Shown: positions 13,501 to 25,747 of the stretch, one piece after another
Position numbering within the stretch: the first letter of the stretch is position 1
How the letters are laid out: every line of letters starts with the position of its first letter
Assembly (NCBI GenBank): GCA_028673005.1
Contig: CM054116.1
Location: 66,725,211 to 66,789,210 of the forward strand
Direction of reading: 5' to 3'
Length of the DNA stretch: 64,000 nt
Source: Tanypteryx hageni
Taxonomy: Eukaryota > Arthropoda > Insecta > Odonata > Petaluridae
The notes under the pieces: generated by a model
The model's input: only the letters and a program-made list of their open reading frames with translations
Told to the model about the DNA's origin: nothing
Databases searched by the model: none
Made by a program: the position numbers and the translations under genes

Positions 13501-14685
13501 GCCAGGGTACCAAAGATGAGAGAGAGAGAGAACGAAGGTTGGCTTTGCGAGAGAGATTCCAGAGCGAAGAACGAACCCACACTCACGCACGCGAAATCCT
13601 CATATGCACGCGCACTTAATACACGAGCGCGCATGCAACTGCCATACTTCCACCCACACACGTGCCCCAACATTGACCTCGGGCCGAATCATACGAGACG
13701 TCTCTTTTCCTTTTCTCCTCCCCTTCTCCAACCTTCACCCCGTCATGTCATTTTTCATTCCTTCGGATTCCCTAAACCGTTCTAAGCTTCCGCTTCCAAC
13801 TTCAGGGTGTGACAGAGGCGTCCGGTGGGATGCTCACCCCGATCACAGCCGCCGTGATACGAACTTATATGGGTGGGAGGCAGACCGACGGGACACATTA
13901 GCTTTGCGGCAATACGCATATTATGCGACGTTTTTACAGGAAGCGTCTTTCGGGACGTTGGGAGATGAAAATGAGACGAGAGAAAGGAGAAGAGAGAATC
14001 CTCTCTGCAAAATAAACAGGCCGAGACGTCGCTTTTTTTTCGTTTTTTTTTATTCATTCTTGGGATGGAATGAGTGGGCGCTATGCGGATTTTCGTGTTT
14101 CGCTTTCTTTTGCTGAATTGGGTTTTGTCGAGGGCTCGGGATACAAAGCGATGTTTTATAGGAATTCACTAGGCACGACAAAAAAAAGGATTCGCGACGT
14201 GGAGTTGTTTGTTTACGAGCGTTTGACTTCCTTTTCGGAAGATTTTTGTCCAAATCTTCGCCAGTTCGCTTGCTTTAACCCGTAACTGCGCTTCTGACGT
14301 TTTGGCGACGAAACTTTAAAGAAAATTGCTCGAGAGGATATTTTATCTCATTTGAGATTTATGTAAATGCGCAGTGTAATGTAATCCGCATCAAGCAATC
14401 CCTTTACCACGAGCATTCAGAGAAGAATAAAAGAGAGGAATTGAAAATATGATTTAAAAATATTTTTCTTCGGATTTATAAATTCTCCAACATTCCATCT
14501 CATGCCTATCGCATAAGGATATATTGTCCCCTTTTCCCCTTATATTCTAAAGGCAATCTCACCAGTGAGAGAATAGGTTTGCTTTGGTGCACCTCATGGA
14601 GGACATCTGTTGGGGAAGCTAGATACTAGCCCGGCACCTACCAAGAAAAAATTCAAATTCTGAAACCTGAGAATTAGTTTATCAC
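13501..14685. other. Non-coding DNA with poly-T runs
   Basis: No supported gene. Short GA and poly-T runs occur (13517-13530, 14033-14050). The overlapping frames lack any recognised motif. Confidence 0.4.
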
Positions 14686-14752
14686 GATAATTCAGTGGTA
14701 GAATATCCACCCGGCAAGTGGAAGTCCCGGTTCGATTCCCGTCTATGCCCGA
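14686..14752 (+). repeat. tRNA-like sequence (tRNA-Gly-like pseudogene or SINE head)
   Basis: It contains an A-box-like TTCAGTGGTAGAA (14691-14703) and a perfect B box GGTTCGATTCC (14729-14739), with a 5-bp anticodon stem TCCAC/GTGGA closing the loop CCGGCAA. The arrangement resembles eukaryotic tRNA-Gly (TTCAGTGGTAGAAT...CTATGC), but the 5' acceptor strand does not pair with the 3' strand and position 33 is C, not T. So it is not a working tRNA. The loop CCGGCAA also occurs in the tRNA-like unit at 57961, which suggests related SINE heads. Confidence 0.6.
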
Positions 14753-14759
14753 GTTTCAC

Positions 14760-17755
14760 TCCTGATTTCTAATATAACCCACTTTTCTCCAAACCGTTCA
14801 ATGAAAAAAATAGTCGTTTCTATTGTAGCTAAGTGACTGCGAACAAATACAAACATACCAAAATAAATAGTTTTGTTGCTACAGGAGTCAACAGTGTAAT
14901 ATTTTTGGTCTAAGCTATACGGAGAACTATAATTAATTTCTTAATTTCTATTTTAGAGACATTCTGCGCTAATATATCCAAGACAGTTTTCGAGAGAGCT
15001 GCACGAGTTACCTCATTTAATCAATCATCGTTGTGAACATGGCAGATATTTTTCCCTAAAACATATCGATGAATATGTTTCGAGAAGGGAAATAAGTTCT
15101 ATATATTACATATGTCAACAGAAAACATCGAAGTAAAAATAACTTCATTAAAACTCTTCTCATATCCCAGTTATCATTTTCGATTGTCTATATTCACGAT
15201 GTCTGTTGTCGTAAAGAATGGTTTTATCTGGCATGGTTTTCTTTTCAATGTGATTTCTCCTAGTATTTGTATTCAATTTTTACCAAAACAGGTTAATGTA
15301 CAGTTCAATGCTCAACAAGATAAGGAGGAGCTCCGACGCACTTTAATTGACGCGCATAAACCAAAAGTTCTCATAGAAATATTGACAATTCAACGAATAC
15401 AAATTTGATAAATGGTCGATAAATATTAAAAGTTTATATCCTTTTTCACCCTTCTCAAACTTATCATTTTAGAGTGAAAGCATTATTTTCAGAGGAACAT
15501 TAACGAGCATTAAGTTTAATATCTATACAAATAACAACTGTAGAAATTAATTCATAGGCAAAATAAAATTCAGAATACATCACCTATCCTAAATTACCGA
15601 TAGATATAAAAACATAAACTATCAACATACCAAAAGAAACGCGTTACCTAGTCTTAGCGCGCGAAATAACTAACGCTAGCGGCTAGAAGATAACTTTTTT
15701 CTTACTGCTCGCACAGACTAAACTAGGCGATTCTCGGTAACAAGCAATTTCCGTTCATTACCGCATCCCTAACCTCAAATTAAGCTGCATTCCTGCGAGG
15801 GAACAAAAACCTCAGCCTATAATTACAGTCCGACGAGACACGACTCGCAAAAAAATTATGAAACACCGAAAGTTAAAAAAAAATATAAAGAGCGACAGGA
15901 GCAGGGCACGGGTATGGAAGGACCGAAACGTAACGGATTAGCGTCGCGAGGCAATTTTTTTTCAGACGTCACTCCCAATCGTAATCGCAGTAGCGATCGG
16001 CGACGACAAAAACTCTCCGCCGACGATTTCGCATATTAAGCGCGTCGATCGGGACGTGCTCGTGAAGGATCGACGGCGATACATCGCATCCCGCACGACC
16101 GTGCTTCCGCCGGAAATAGGTCCATTTAAAGAGGGAATTTCAATTTACTAGCGGTATATACAGCTCCCAGATACGCGACCCTCCTCCCCTCCCCGCCAAC
16201 CACCTCGAAACCCAGTTTTTGCCGCAAGAGCACCAAAGGACGAACTCGTTACCGCTGCCCGCATCCTACGTCGTCTTCCTTTTCCAATCCTAGCAATTCC
16301 AATGCATCGAGCCCATTAACAACGCGATATAGAGATAAAGAAGAAGAGAGGTGGACATATATCTGCAGGACAGGAATATTTGGCCAAAATTCCACGCTCA
16401 TTTTCGGAATTCCTCGGACTCTAGAGCCATTCCGGAAAATTGCTGTCCTACAGCCACCCGAATTCCTGGCAGGAGAGGGTTAAATGGATATCCTACCCAA
16501 AGGATGTGCGGTTATCTTGTTCCACTGTCGGAACCAATGGGACGGGGAGATTTAGCTTTGTAACCTGCAACGACAGCGATGGTGGTGGCGATGGAGGCAA
16601 TGATTACGTTTCGGACCTCCTCTTGGATTTGCAAAGGAATTCCGCGTCACACGGCCGCAAAGGGATAAGCGAAAGTTTTCGATGGACAAATGAAACATTG
16701 TCCGTTTTGAAGTTTCGAGTGGGAAAAGGGGTCCAGGACCATCTTCGCTCTTATCGCAAAAGTGAATAGCTTAATCTCCTAAGGAGCTAATTTCTGAAGG
16801 CCACAAAACCATAGGGGTATCAATAACAAATTAATCGAATGCCGAATCGCTTCTGCTCCTTTTAAAGCATCTGTATTTCAGCCAAGATAGCAGGGTAAAA
16901 AATCTTTTCGGAAGCATAAAAATAGTTTAACTTCTTCGCGCTGAGAAGAAAACTTAAATACCTTTCAAATAAAAAGTTTAAAAATTTCGTAATTTCCATT
17001 GTCAATTTGAACCATTTTTCGTATAAACACTTTTAGCTATTAATAACATTCGGAGATATAAAGAACTGCAGGTACACTTTCATTAGTCCGGATTGTAACA
17101 AAAGTTTCGGATAAAATATTTTGTATCCTAAAATGTACTTCAGTACGTCATTAGGCGACCACTAGACTAATTTCCTTTTCTTTGAAAGTTTTCTTTCCAC
17201 TATCTCCTAGTTCTGACTGATGAAATTACAAAAAAATTAAACGCATACATTAGCGGTGAAATAATTGAAGCAGAGCACAGTAGATAAATTTTGTCGGAAT
17301 GGCTTTGGCATGAAAGAAGCCTGCCTGGAATGGTGCCAGAAGTGACTCGATATGACCACGCTCTTTCAAAAGCACACGCTGGAAAGAATGAGAAATCATC
17401 GTTTGTAAATCACCGAGATTTATGGCCCGAGTAATTATTTGTCAACATCAACCAAGTGCATGCGGCTTTTCATGGAACTGTATTTATATGGAAGCGCAAA
17501 CATTAGCAGAAAGATTTCCAGAAAATAGGTAAGTTTTACCGAAATGGCGATTTTTCATCAAGAGTCGGAAACTTGCAATAAAACTAGGTAATAAACCAAA
17601 ATGAAAATTTTAAGAATATCTTGGTCTCGTTGCAATCCCAATACGAATTGTCGCAGCGACGGCTGGGATAAACCCAGGAAGCACTGGATTATTCGAGGTA
17701 AAACATTTCGGGAAAGATAAGACGAAGATGTGAAAAGAGATCAAAACATTTGGAG
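14760..17755. other. Non-coding DNA with CpG-rich island
   Basis: Mostly AT-rich. A CpG-dense stretch at about 15900-16290 includes GATCGGCGACGAC-type sequence. That could be a promoter or enhancer region of a gene outside the window, but no exon, splice pattern or start could be supported. Confidence 0.4.
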
Positions 17756-18570
17756 AAGATGGAAGAGGTAGAAGATAGGGGAAGTAAAAATAAGGAGAGT
17801 AAAAGATAGAGGAATTAGAAGTTAGGAGAAGTAGAAGCTAGGTGGATAGATTAGGTCGAGGATAAGATAAGGAGGGAAGGAAAGAAGGGGGGGTAGGTAT
17901 GTGAGGAGATGATCGGCGGGAGAGGATGTAGGTGGAGATATGTGGAAATGAAGATAGCTGGAAGAGAGGATAGGTTAAGGAGAAGATAGCTGAAGAAAAA
18001 GATAGTTGAAGGAGAAGATAAATGAGGATGGAAAATAATTGCTGGAGAAGCTAGAGAGAAGAAAAGATGGGTGGTCAAAGAAAAGTGTAGAGGAGAATAG
18101 AAGTGCGAGAGACGAATGAGAGGGAAAAAGAGGTCGTGGCCTAGGATACAGGGAGAGTGAGGGCTATCCAAAGGTCAAGATAAGAGAATACGGAGAGTGG
18201 AGCGACGGAGGGTTAGCGGATCAGAGAAGCTGTGAAAGACCGAACATCCCTCTCTAGTCCTCCCATTCCCTCTCGTCCCACCCCTCTTCCACACACACAC
18301 TTGTCCCTGCCTGCACACCCTACCCTCTTCGCGACTCGCATCCCCAATTCTCCTCCTCCACCACCCTTTTGAATGGCAATCGGCCGAAGTTTTCCGCATG
18401 GTCACACACTCGGGGACTTGGTCACTGGTTGGATTTGAGAGGAAGAGAATCATGTACAAGGAAGGAAAGGAGGGAACCATCGGGAAAGGGGAGAGAAGGA
18501 GGGAGGGACCGTCGAGAGGATAGAATAGGGAGACAGGATGGAAGGGGGGCATAAGGAGTTGAATGGATGA
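17756..18570. repeat. Degenerate purine repeat (GGAGAAGATAG-like units)
   Basis: From 17756 to 18130 the plus strand repeats loose variants of GGAGAAGATAG and GGAAGTAGAAG, like an old purine minisatellite. From 18240 to 18350 it switches to a pyrimidine-rich strand, then back to purines. Frames here are compositional. Confidence 0.55.
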
Positions 18571-19768
18571 GGAAGAGCTTATCCGTAAAACAGACCCTCG
18601 GACACCTCCACGTGGATGGCGCCCTCTCCGCCACCCTCTCGCTCGAACTGTCTACCGAGGGAAACCAGTGAGATAGAACATGCATTTGCGGAGCACTCCG
18701 GAAAAAATTACGACGGAAGAAGAGGGCAAAAGAAAAACCAAACGGGAAATTCCTTGAACTGATGAAGAGATCGCTTGAGGTATAGGTGGCAAGTGGAAAG
18801 CTTCGAGTGAAAAAGCAAACAAATGAGGCGATGCACTCTTAAATGAGACGAGTGCGATCAATCATTTCGTTGGATAGGTGACGAACAGTTTTCCCCATAA
18901 CCTTGGAGTGTGAGCGCGATTAGTCAACGCTCGCATATTTATTTTAGACTCGTGATTTAGAGACAAAGAGGTTTAAATGCATAACAAACAAATATAGAGG
19001 AGAATATGTTCTTCTGCTAAAACTAATGAGAACTCTGATATTTCTCTCTTTCGCGTTAGTTATGTTGTTAAATATGAGAATTGCCGAACTATTTTAAATG
19101 TATTATTAATTGCATAATTACTGTAAAGCTAAATTTCAAATGCATATATACCTATAAAGCAGTAAAAATTTCGTCGCTAAAATGAATTTTCCTATTTATA
19201 TAACTCTATATTATAGCGTCAATATGTATCATAATTATTATTACAATAGATAGAGAATTAGGGATATAGTTTTTATGTTATGGCTTAAACGGTCAAAAAA
19301 GATTCAATTATCTCACAGTTATTTTACTAAATATATTAAGCAAAGGATAAAAACACACACCGTTTACGGCGGATTTGCATCAACAGTAACGGCTGTCTCC
19401 CAGCAAACCACCCACGACAGAATTCCGTGCATGAAATAACACTTCAACAGCTTCGAGGCAAACCTTACCTCGTATAAGTTCTTCAACGCAAAAGAATTTC
19501 TGCACGTTATATGAAAAATTGACGAAAAATGGAGAAGACTAAAAGTCGCAATTTTATAGCGGTCGGATGTCAACTCTGGACGAAATTACGACGATACAGC
19601 TTCCAAAACTTTCCCGTCTCTCTCTCTCTATGCGTCGAAAAAAAGCCAGCAACGCGTTTCACGGTTTCTTCAGAAAGTGAAAGGCCTCCCTGTATCCTCT
19701 TCCCCACTCCTCCCTCCATTCGCCGCACCCGCCGATAACCTCATCAACGCGAAAAACTTTTTTAAAAT

Positions 19769-19771
<3 letters not shown>
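18571..19771. other. AT-rich non-coding DNA
   Basis: No domain, RNA gene or delimited repeat seen; AT-rich with many short A and T runs between 18950 and 19340. Confidence 0.4.

Positions 19772-19826
<55 letters not shown>
19772..19826. repeat. (AT)n microsatellite
   Basis: An uninterrupted AT dinucleotide run of about 55 bases. The Tyr-Ile repeats in the minus-strand frame over it are an artefact of this run. Confidence 0.98.
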
Positions 19827-19827
<1 letters not shown>

Positions 19828-20089
19828 CGAGAGGGTAAAAAATAAAGAGGAGTCATCTCGCCTCCATCACATGCGAAAAAATAAATAAACAGATCCTCCC
19901 TCCCAAAAGACCAGTGTATTAAAACAAAGGAGAAAAAAGCAGATCGAGCTTTCCGGAGAAAGGTGAACGAGGATGGAGGGAGGAAAAAGATGGTAGTGGG
20001 TGAAAAAGATAATGGAAGACGGATGGCGATGAAAACAAGAGGCGATCTCCATTATGACGGATGACCCTATCTCCGGCAGAAACTTGATC

Positions 20090-20960
20090 TAGACCGACCC
20101 GTTCCCGTTCTCGACGATATCTTTCGCATTGAAAGTGAGAGAAAGAGTGTGTGGGAGGGGAGGGGAGGGAAATTCATGCAGCTCTACAGGGTTCAAGATA
20201 AGAGAGAAAGAGGTGTGGGATGGGAAGGAAAAGGAAAGGAGTAACAAGAGTAACGAGTAGAGTAAGAGGGCACACAGCACCAAGTTTCTCGAGTGATAGA
20301 GAGAGGGAAAAGCCGCCGAGAAAACGAATGCTTCCCGCCTTGCTCCTTGACAGGTTGATCTTGCGGAGTGCACGCGGACGAGTGAAGCGTGGCTCCTAGC
20401 TTTTGAGTCGGGGATGGGAGGGGATAGAACTTCTCCCCCTTAAAAAAAAGCGAGGGTGCGTGGGTCGAGTAGATAGCGGGAAGTAGGGAAGGGATGGCAG
20501 ATAGGAGTTTATGCGGGATGGACAGGGACCGGGAGTGTCGGGACGGCGGATCATTAGGAGAATTGGACTCAACCGTCCGCAGCCATTACTGCCAGAAGTC
20601 ATCCGTCAAACGCGGGCTTCGAGGACTGGGAAGAAGGCTCGGGTTTAAGGAGCGAGGTAATGGGATAGAGAGAGTGAGAGAGACCCCTACGGAACGGAGG
20701 GAAAGGGGGAAGGGAGAGGTCGAACGTGTGAATTCCTATTGGTCGAGGTGTTTGACATGGGTGTGGGCAAAGAGTGAGAGAGGAAGCGGCAAATGAGGGA
20801 GGTGCCGGGCACCACGAATGGCATTCATCATTAGCGCGGCTGTGTGGGTTTTCCTCTCGCTCTTGCAGCGGGTTCGCACCCACTCCCACGCCACCTCTCG
20901 CTTTCTTTCTTTCACTCTTTCTCTCTCTTTTCTTCTCCGTAGTCCTTTTGCTGGGGAGGA
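20090..20960. repeat. Purine-rich tract
   Basis: Loose GA-rich sequence on the plus strand (GAGAGAAAGAG, GGGAGGGGAGGG), followed by a short CT-rich switch at 20890-20940. No supported coding content. Confidence 0.5.
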
Positions 20961-22080
20961 GGTTCGCTGGGAGAGGTAGGGATCGCCAACTTAATTTGTT
21001 TCGCGAAGGTTTTTTTGCGAGTCGGTTGTATGTTTAAAGTTTATTCGGCCGCAAAGACCAACCGAGACGGAGGAAGAAACTAATTGGTATTTACCGCCGA
21101 AAATGTTTTGCTTTTTATCCCAGCTTTAGGTCATTTTTCCATCTTGCAAATTCTTAAGTCCACGAGATTGGGCGTGGGGCTGCTAATCGATCTTCCGCCA
21201 GTTTTTTACTGGCGGAGGATAAAACCGAGCGAATCTGATGAACGTGCTTCCGGCGAAACTGTAAACATTTCCATTTTAATAATATATATATTTAGATAAA
21301 GACAAATAAAAATATAAAAACTAGGGAAGGAAAGCGGACGTGTTTGAAAGAAAAACAGAGGCTTCTAATTCTATTTACAGTATCTCACTGCCAAATTTTG
21401 CCAGCTATATTACTCACCTGAAAGAAAAATAAGCTTGTTAAATAAAAAATTGATAAATATTTATGTACACGGAAATATTTTACACTAATAAGTGTACCAG
21501 AAATGATCGTATATAGCTTTACATTATCTGCTAAGAACAGAGGACAAACCGCTTAAAGAGTTTTGAAAAAAATACTACACGTAAACTTTCTTTCAATATT
21601 TTGAGGCCTATTAAAAAATATTCAGAAAGGCAAAGTCAATATGTAAAGAAAGCAAAAAATATATGAAATTGAACTAAATCGCGGTTCAAAATTGCCTCTC
21701 TGCTTCCAAAACAAACGAACGTCTCCCGGAAAATATCATAAACGAGTCTGTAAAAATACGACTTCATCGCATATCTACCTCACTCGGGATGCCAACCGAC
21801 GCAACGCCGACTTTCTTCGCATGCGGAAAAGAACCGTGTGTGCTTTGGGGAGAAGGGAGAAAATTTAGTAGGAACTCAAAAAAATGAAAAGGAAAGCGGC
21901 AACGCCGATAGCGAAGAACACGCCGCCGCACGAGCGGTGGGAATGGTTGAGGGCAAAGTGTTTCCCAACTCCCTCCTTTATTCCTCCCGTTATCTAGACA
22001 GCTTATGCATCTCCTTTCCTACATATGGACGAAGTTGCGGTAAAGGGCGCAGCTTTAGAGGTATATGAAACGGAGAAAGA
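20961..22080. other. AT-rich non-coding DNA
   Basis: No recognised feature. The small hairpin CGCCAGTTTTTTACTGGCG at 21196-21214 is notable but has no evident role. Confidence 0.4.
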
Positions 22081-22407
22081 AAGAGATGGAGAAAGAGAGA
22101 GGCGGAGGGAGGTGTTGAGCTTCCGCCCCGTTTAGTTATATTCTAAAGCGTGGGTGAGTGCGTAAAAGCTGGAATTCCGGCGGTTGCTGGCACGGGAGCG
22201 AGAGGGCGGCCGGGAGATGTGCGGTGGAAAGCAGGAGGAGAAAGGAGGGAGAAAAAAAAGGAAAGTGGCGAGTGTTAGGGAAGGAGAAAAGGGAGAGGAA
22301 AAGGAAATGAGAATACAGCCAAATAGAGGGGGAAGAAAGGAAGAAGAAAGTAGCCGTTTTTTATCCATACCGATGCGTGTTTACCAGGGGCGGATTCCAA
22401 AACTTCC
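22081..22407. repeat. Purine-rich tract leading into the G-rich minisatellite
   Basis: GA-rich plus strand. At 22386 the sequence CCAGGGGCGGATTCCAAAAC resembles the CAGGGGCGGATCC start common to some animal transposons. A transposon end may therefore have seeded the adjacent G-rich repeat. Confidence 0.4.
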
Positions 22408-22640
22408 CGAGGGGGAAGGGATTGGGGAGGGGAAGGGATGGGATGGGAGGAGGGGAGGGGGAAGGGATGGTGGGGGAAGGGATGGGGGAAGGAGAAGGGA
22501 TGGGGAGGGGGAAGGGATGGGGGAAGGGATGGGGAGGGGGAAGGGATGGGGAGGGGGAAGGGATGAGGAGGGGGAAGGGATGGGGGAAGGGATGGGGGAA
22601 GGGAAGGGAGGGGGAAGGGATGAGGGGTGGGGACGATCAC
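22408..22640 (+). repeat. G-rich minisatellite (GGGAAGGGATGGGG units)
   Basis: About 230 bases made of interlaced units GGGGAAGGGAT, GGGGAGGGGGAAGGGATG and GGGGGAAGGGATG. Nearly every 8-12 bases holds a run of three or more G, so the strand has strong potential for stacked G-quadruplexes. The Gly/Arg-rich plus-strand frames and the Pro/Ser-rich minus-strand frame are translations of the repeat, not genes. Confidence 0.93.
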
Positions 22641-23043
22641 CCCAATCCTCTCTCTTACGCCACTACCGACGACCCTTTCTCCCGAAAATCCCTATCCCTG
22701 TCAGAATCATTCTTTCTTTTGTCCTAAGGACCTAATCTGTGGCACAGAATCAAGGAATTGCGCAGAATAGGTTTAAGAATGAATCCAACCAGGGCAATGG
22801 GACCCCCAAAAAGGGGGAGATCGTCCCCATCGCAACCAGTGTTTATATTTTCTGCTACGCTACAGGTTATCAGAGACGTGACAAGAGAAAAGATTCTTTA
22901 GTAAAATAAACGGCGCAATACACATTGCACAAACTTTCTCATACGTTTGGTACACTCTTTACGCTTGTAAAAGAAAAACGCTTATAATTCCAAGTTAACT
23001 GTAGTTTAGCGTATATTTTAATGCCAATGATCGATAATTAGTA

Positions 23044-23115
23044 ATTTTTTGGGATATATGGCTTAGTTAGTACTATTTGTGACATCAGGCTGTACGATTG
23101 GATGGATTTTAATCA
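23044..23115 (+). repeat. Direct repeat, copy 1 (337-bp spacing)
   Basis: About 72 bases beginning ATTTTTTGGGATATATGGCT and ending GATTTTAATCAA match 23381-23453 at roughly 80% by eye. This suggests a 337-bp tandem duplication or two copies of one dispersed repeat. No coding content. Confidence 0.75.
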
Positions 23116-23380
23116 AAATCCTTATAGCCATTTTTGAGTCAATCGAATTTTTTTCAAAATATCCTAGAATAAAGTACCCTTAATTGTTGCGCAATATCGT
23201 TCATCTCTTCAGAATGTCTTTAATGAATGGTATTATCCATTAATATGAGATATCATTCGATTTAGTTTAACCGTAAGGCTGTAGTAAGGTTTTGAGTGGA
23301 TCGCGGCGGAGGCGTGACGTCATGGGGCTTAGGTAAGGTAACTTAGCGTAAATTGTAATATCACTGGACGCCATATGGTG

Positions 23381-23453
23381 ATTTTTTGAGAAATATGGCT
23401 TACTCAGTATTATTTGTAACATCAGACTCTACAACTGGATTGATTTTAATCAA
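23381..23453 (+). repeat. Direct repeat, copy 2
   Basis: The partner of 23044-23115 (ATTTTTTGAGAAATATGGCT to GATTTTAATCAA). The intervening sequence 23116-23380 could be the rest of a 337-bp unit, but the second copy does not clearly continue past 23455. Confidence 0.75.
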
Positions 23454-23459
23454 TAGTGA

Positions 23460-25119
23460 TTTCTACGTCTTAGTTGGTAGGTCTAATGTTAAGATTTTCC
23501 AATTATGTATGCATTATTAAACTCTTAGTTATTGCTATATTACACCAGGTTGCGACAATTGGGTTGACTAAATAAAATGCCAAGTGTCACATTATCTATA
23601 TATACTTACATGTAAAACACTTCAGAAATTGCTTTCTTTCTCGCCCGCAGCCTTTTAATTAATATCAAACGTAGCGCGCAGCCTCGAAAGGTTGGTGAAC
23701 CCTGAACTATGGGATGCTAAATAGAAAGTTTCTAATATGGTATACCATAGCTTGGATCTTTTAAAGCGTCACTTCGAATCTAGTCAATGTTTTCGACCTA
23801 TTTATTGACCCAACCCCACGTATCGATTTTCCTCCACGTGCAGAAAAATATGCGCGATTTGTGAAAAGGAAACAATCTCGCCCGCTAGGCTGGGATACGG
23901 TGACAGGCGGTAGGTGGGTAGGGTGAGAGATACAGGGACTTTGTAATGGTTGATGGTATCTCGGGCGGGCGAGAGAAAGAGGGAGAGAGTGAGAGAGAGA
24001 GAAACTTGGCTTAGAGGTTGATGGAACAAATCTTAATTCCATTTTCACGTATGCGAAGCAAACAACCGCAGAAGCTGAGAGAGAGAGAGAGGGAGAGAGG
24101 ATACGAACCTTGATAGAAATACAGCATTCCGAGCTCTTGGAAAAGCCGAGATGATAAACGCCCTGGCACCAAATCGCATTTATATATCTGTTTATATTCA
24201 TCGCTTAAATTACGAGTAATTAATTTTCGCAGCGCGAGCTTCCCTTCGCTCGCGAGAAATCTATGCAATCGTAAGTTGATCTTGCAAATACATATCCTTA
24301 CGGACTTGGTTCTCCATCCATGATTTTAAATAATTTTACGAAATGGTGTTATCAACTTTCGGTATACTACCCAGGTAAAGAGGACCAGCGACCTTAAACA
24401 CGATAAATTCAAGTTTTAAAGATAAATAGTTTACGAAATTCATTATAAACTAAAAGGAAAAACAAATTTTGGCGATTATTTACAAAAACTAAGAAGTAAA
24501 TGGTGGACTATTTCGCATAGTTTAAGGAATAATTGCAAGCTTTTTATTACAGGATTAATTCCGAAACTAAGCAAAGATCATATTGCAACATGTATTTTAC
24601 CATCACTACATAAAATATCGCCTTTTCCTTAGAAACCTTGCTATAAAAACGACCACAAAAATGAAAATGAGCCAAATATAAAATCCATATTCATAATAAA
24701 AATCAGACGGTATCGAGTCAAATAAGCAGAGGTGCTTAGAGAAAAGAGATGAAATCGGTGACAAGGAGGAATTTACAATCATAATTCGTAACATCTAACC
24801 AGTGAATTATGAAATTTGGGAAAAACAGAAAAAAACAATTGCAAATGTTATTACACGTCAAATATGAAAAGTCAAGATCTTAGTAAATTATTATTTACAA
24901 TGAAATTTTCACAAACTCAATAATGCCATATTTTCGAATATCAACGAACCAAATATATCGCGATTTCTGCCTGTACTTTGATTATAAGGTTCTTTAAGCA
25001 AGTAATTGCCTTAACTCAAAACCATCTCATTTACCACACAACCTCGCAAAAATTGAAAGTCACGATTCAAAGATTATTAGTAATTTTAGTAATTACCTTA
25101 TGCCCGGATCATCAGAAAG
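23460..25119. other. Non-coding DNA with a possible hAT-like terminus
   Basis: At 23688-23705 the sequence AAGGTTGGTGAACCCTG is the complement of a typical hAT terminus (CAGGGTTCACCAACCTT). I found no matching second end. GA microsatellites occur at 23965-24000 and 24078-24097. Nothing else is recognised. Confidence 0.35.
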
Positions 25120-25123
25120 GATG

Positions 25124-25743
25124 TGTCACGGTAAATGTGCACATTTCCCGGTTAATGTGCACATTTACCACCAAGTTCGGTAAATGTAAGTAAAACATAC
25201 TTTTAGCGATTGGATTGGGGAAATGTGCACATTTACCTAGAAACAATGGTAAATGTGGATAAACGTCGCAACACAGGCCACAACATGGCGGCGTCGCGAA
25301 CATCTGTCGCAGTTCAGAAGTACGGTAAATGTGTGAATTTTGTGGTAAATGTGCACAACTAAACTAAATTTGAACATGGAGGAAAATTTTACTCGGCCCC
25401 ACCGGGTTGGGTAGGTAGGTTAGTCGAAGTGTTTTTGGTTCCTCCTCACGTTCACTGTATTCCCCCTCGGGTTGGGAAGCGTTCATCTTAATATATACCG
25501 GTGGAGCCGAACCCTCGATGATTTTTGTTATAAATTAACGTAATTATTAAAGTGTAGCATTTCTCATTGTTACTTATTTCCACATTTACCAAGGCACATC
25601 GGTAAAAGTGCACATTTACCGGGAAATGTACGGATAATACGTATTTCTGGAAACTTAAACTTACATTTACCGAGCTTGGCGGTAAATGTGCGCATTTACC
25701 GGTAAATGTACACATTTCCCGATTACGTACTTTTACCGTAACA
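25124..25743. mobile_element. 620-bp non-autonomous element with arrayed GTAAATGTGCACATTTAC palindromes; TGT...ACA ends, 4-bp TSD (Ginger-like?)
   Basis: The ends are TGTCACGGTAAA (25124) and the complement of TGTTACGGTAAA (ending 25743). They are flanked by GATG at 25120-25123 and 25744-25747, a possible 4-bp target duplication. Both arms carry clustered sites built from GGTAAATGT and ACATTTACC, many fused to the 20-bp palindrome GGTAAATGTGCACATTTACC or one-base variants: 25130-25149, 25150-25169, 25218-25237, 25601-25620, 25681-25700, 25701-25720. Half-sites lie at 25179, 25248, 25324, 25344, 25581 and 25663. The first 60 bases of the two arms match each other as inverted repeats, including CCAAGTTCGG / CCAAGCTCGG spacers. 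There is no coding capacity. TGT...ACA ends with a 4-bp TSD are known for Ginger DNA transposons, so that assignment is inference. The sites may bind a transposase. Confidence 0.75.
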
Positions 25744-25747
25744 GATG

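Noticed and set aside
13604..14116. 170-aa plus-strand frame
   Set aside because: No recognisable domain, mixed low complexity, and no supporting start or splice context.
15900..16290. CpG-rich stretch as a promoter
   Set aside because: No adjoining exon, initiator or core motif could be supported; kept only as a note in the non-coding entry.
22184..22735. 183-aa Gly/Arg-rich frame
   Set aside because: It is a translation of the G-rich minisatellite; another frame and the opposite strand are open too.
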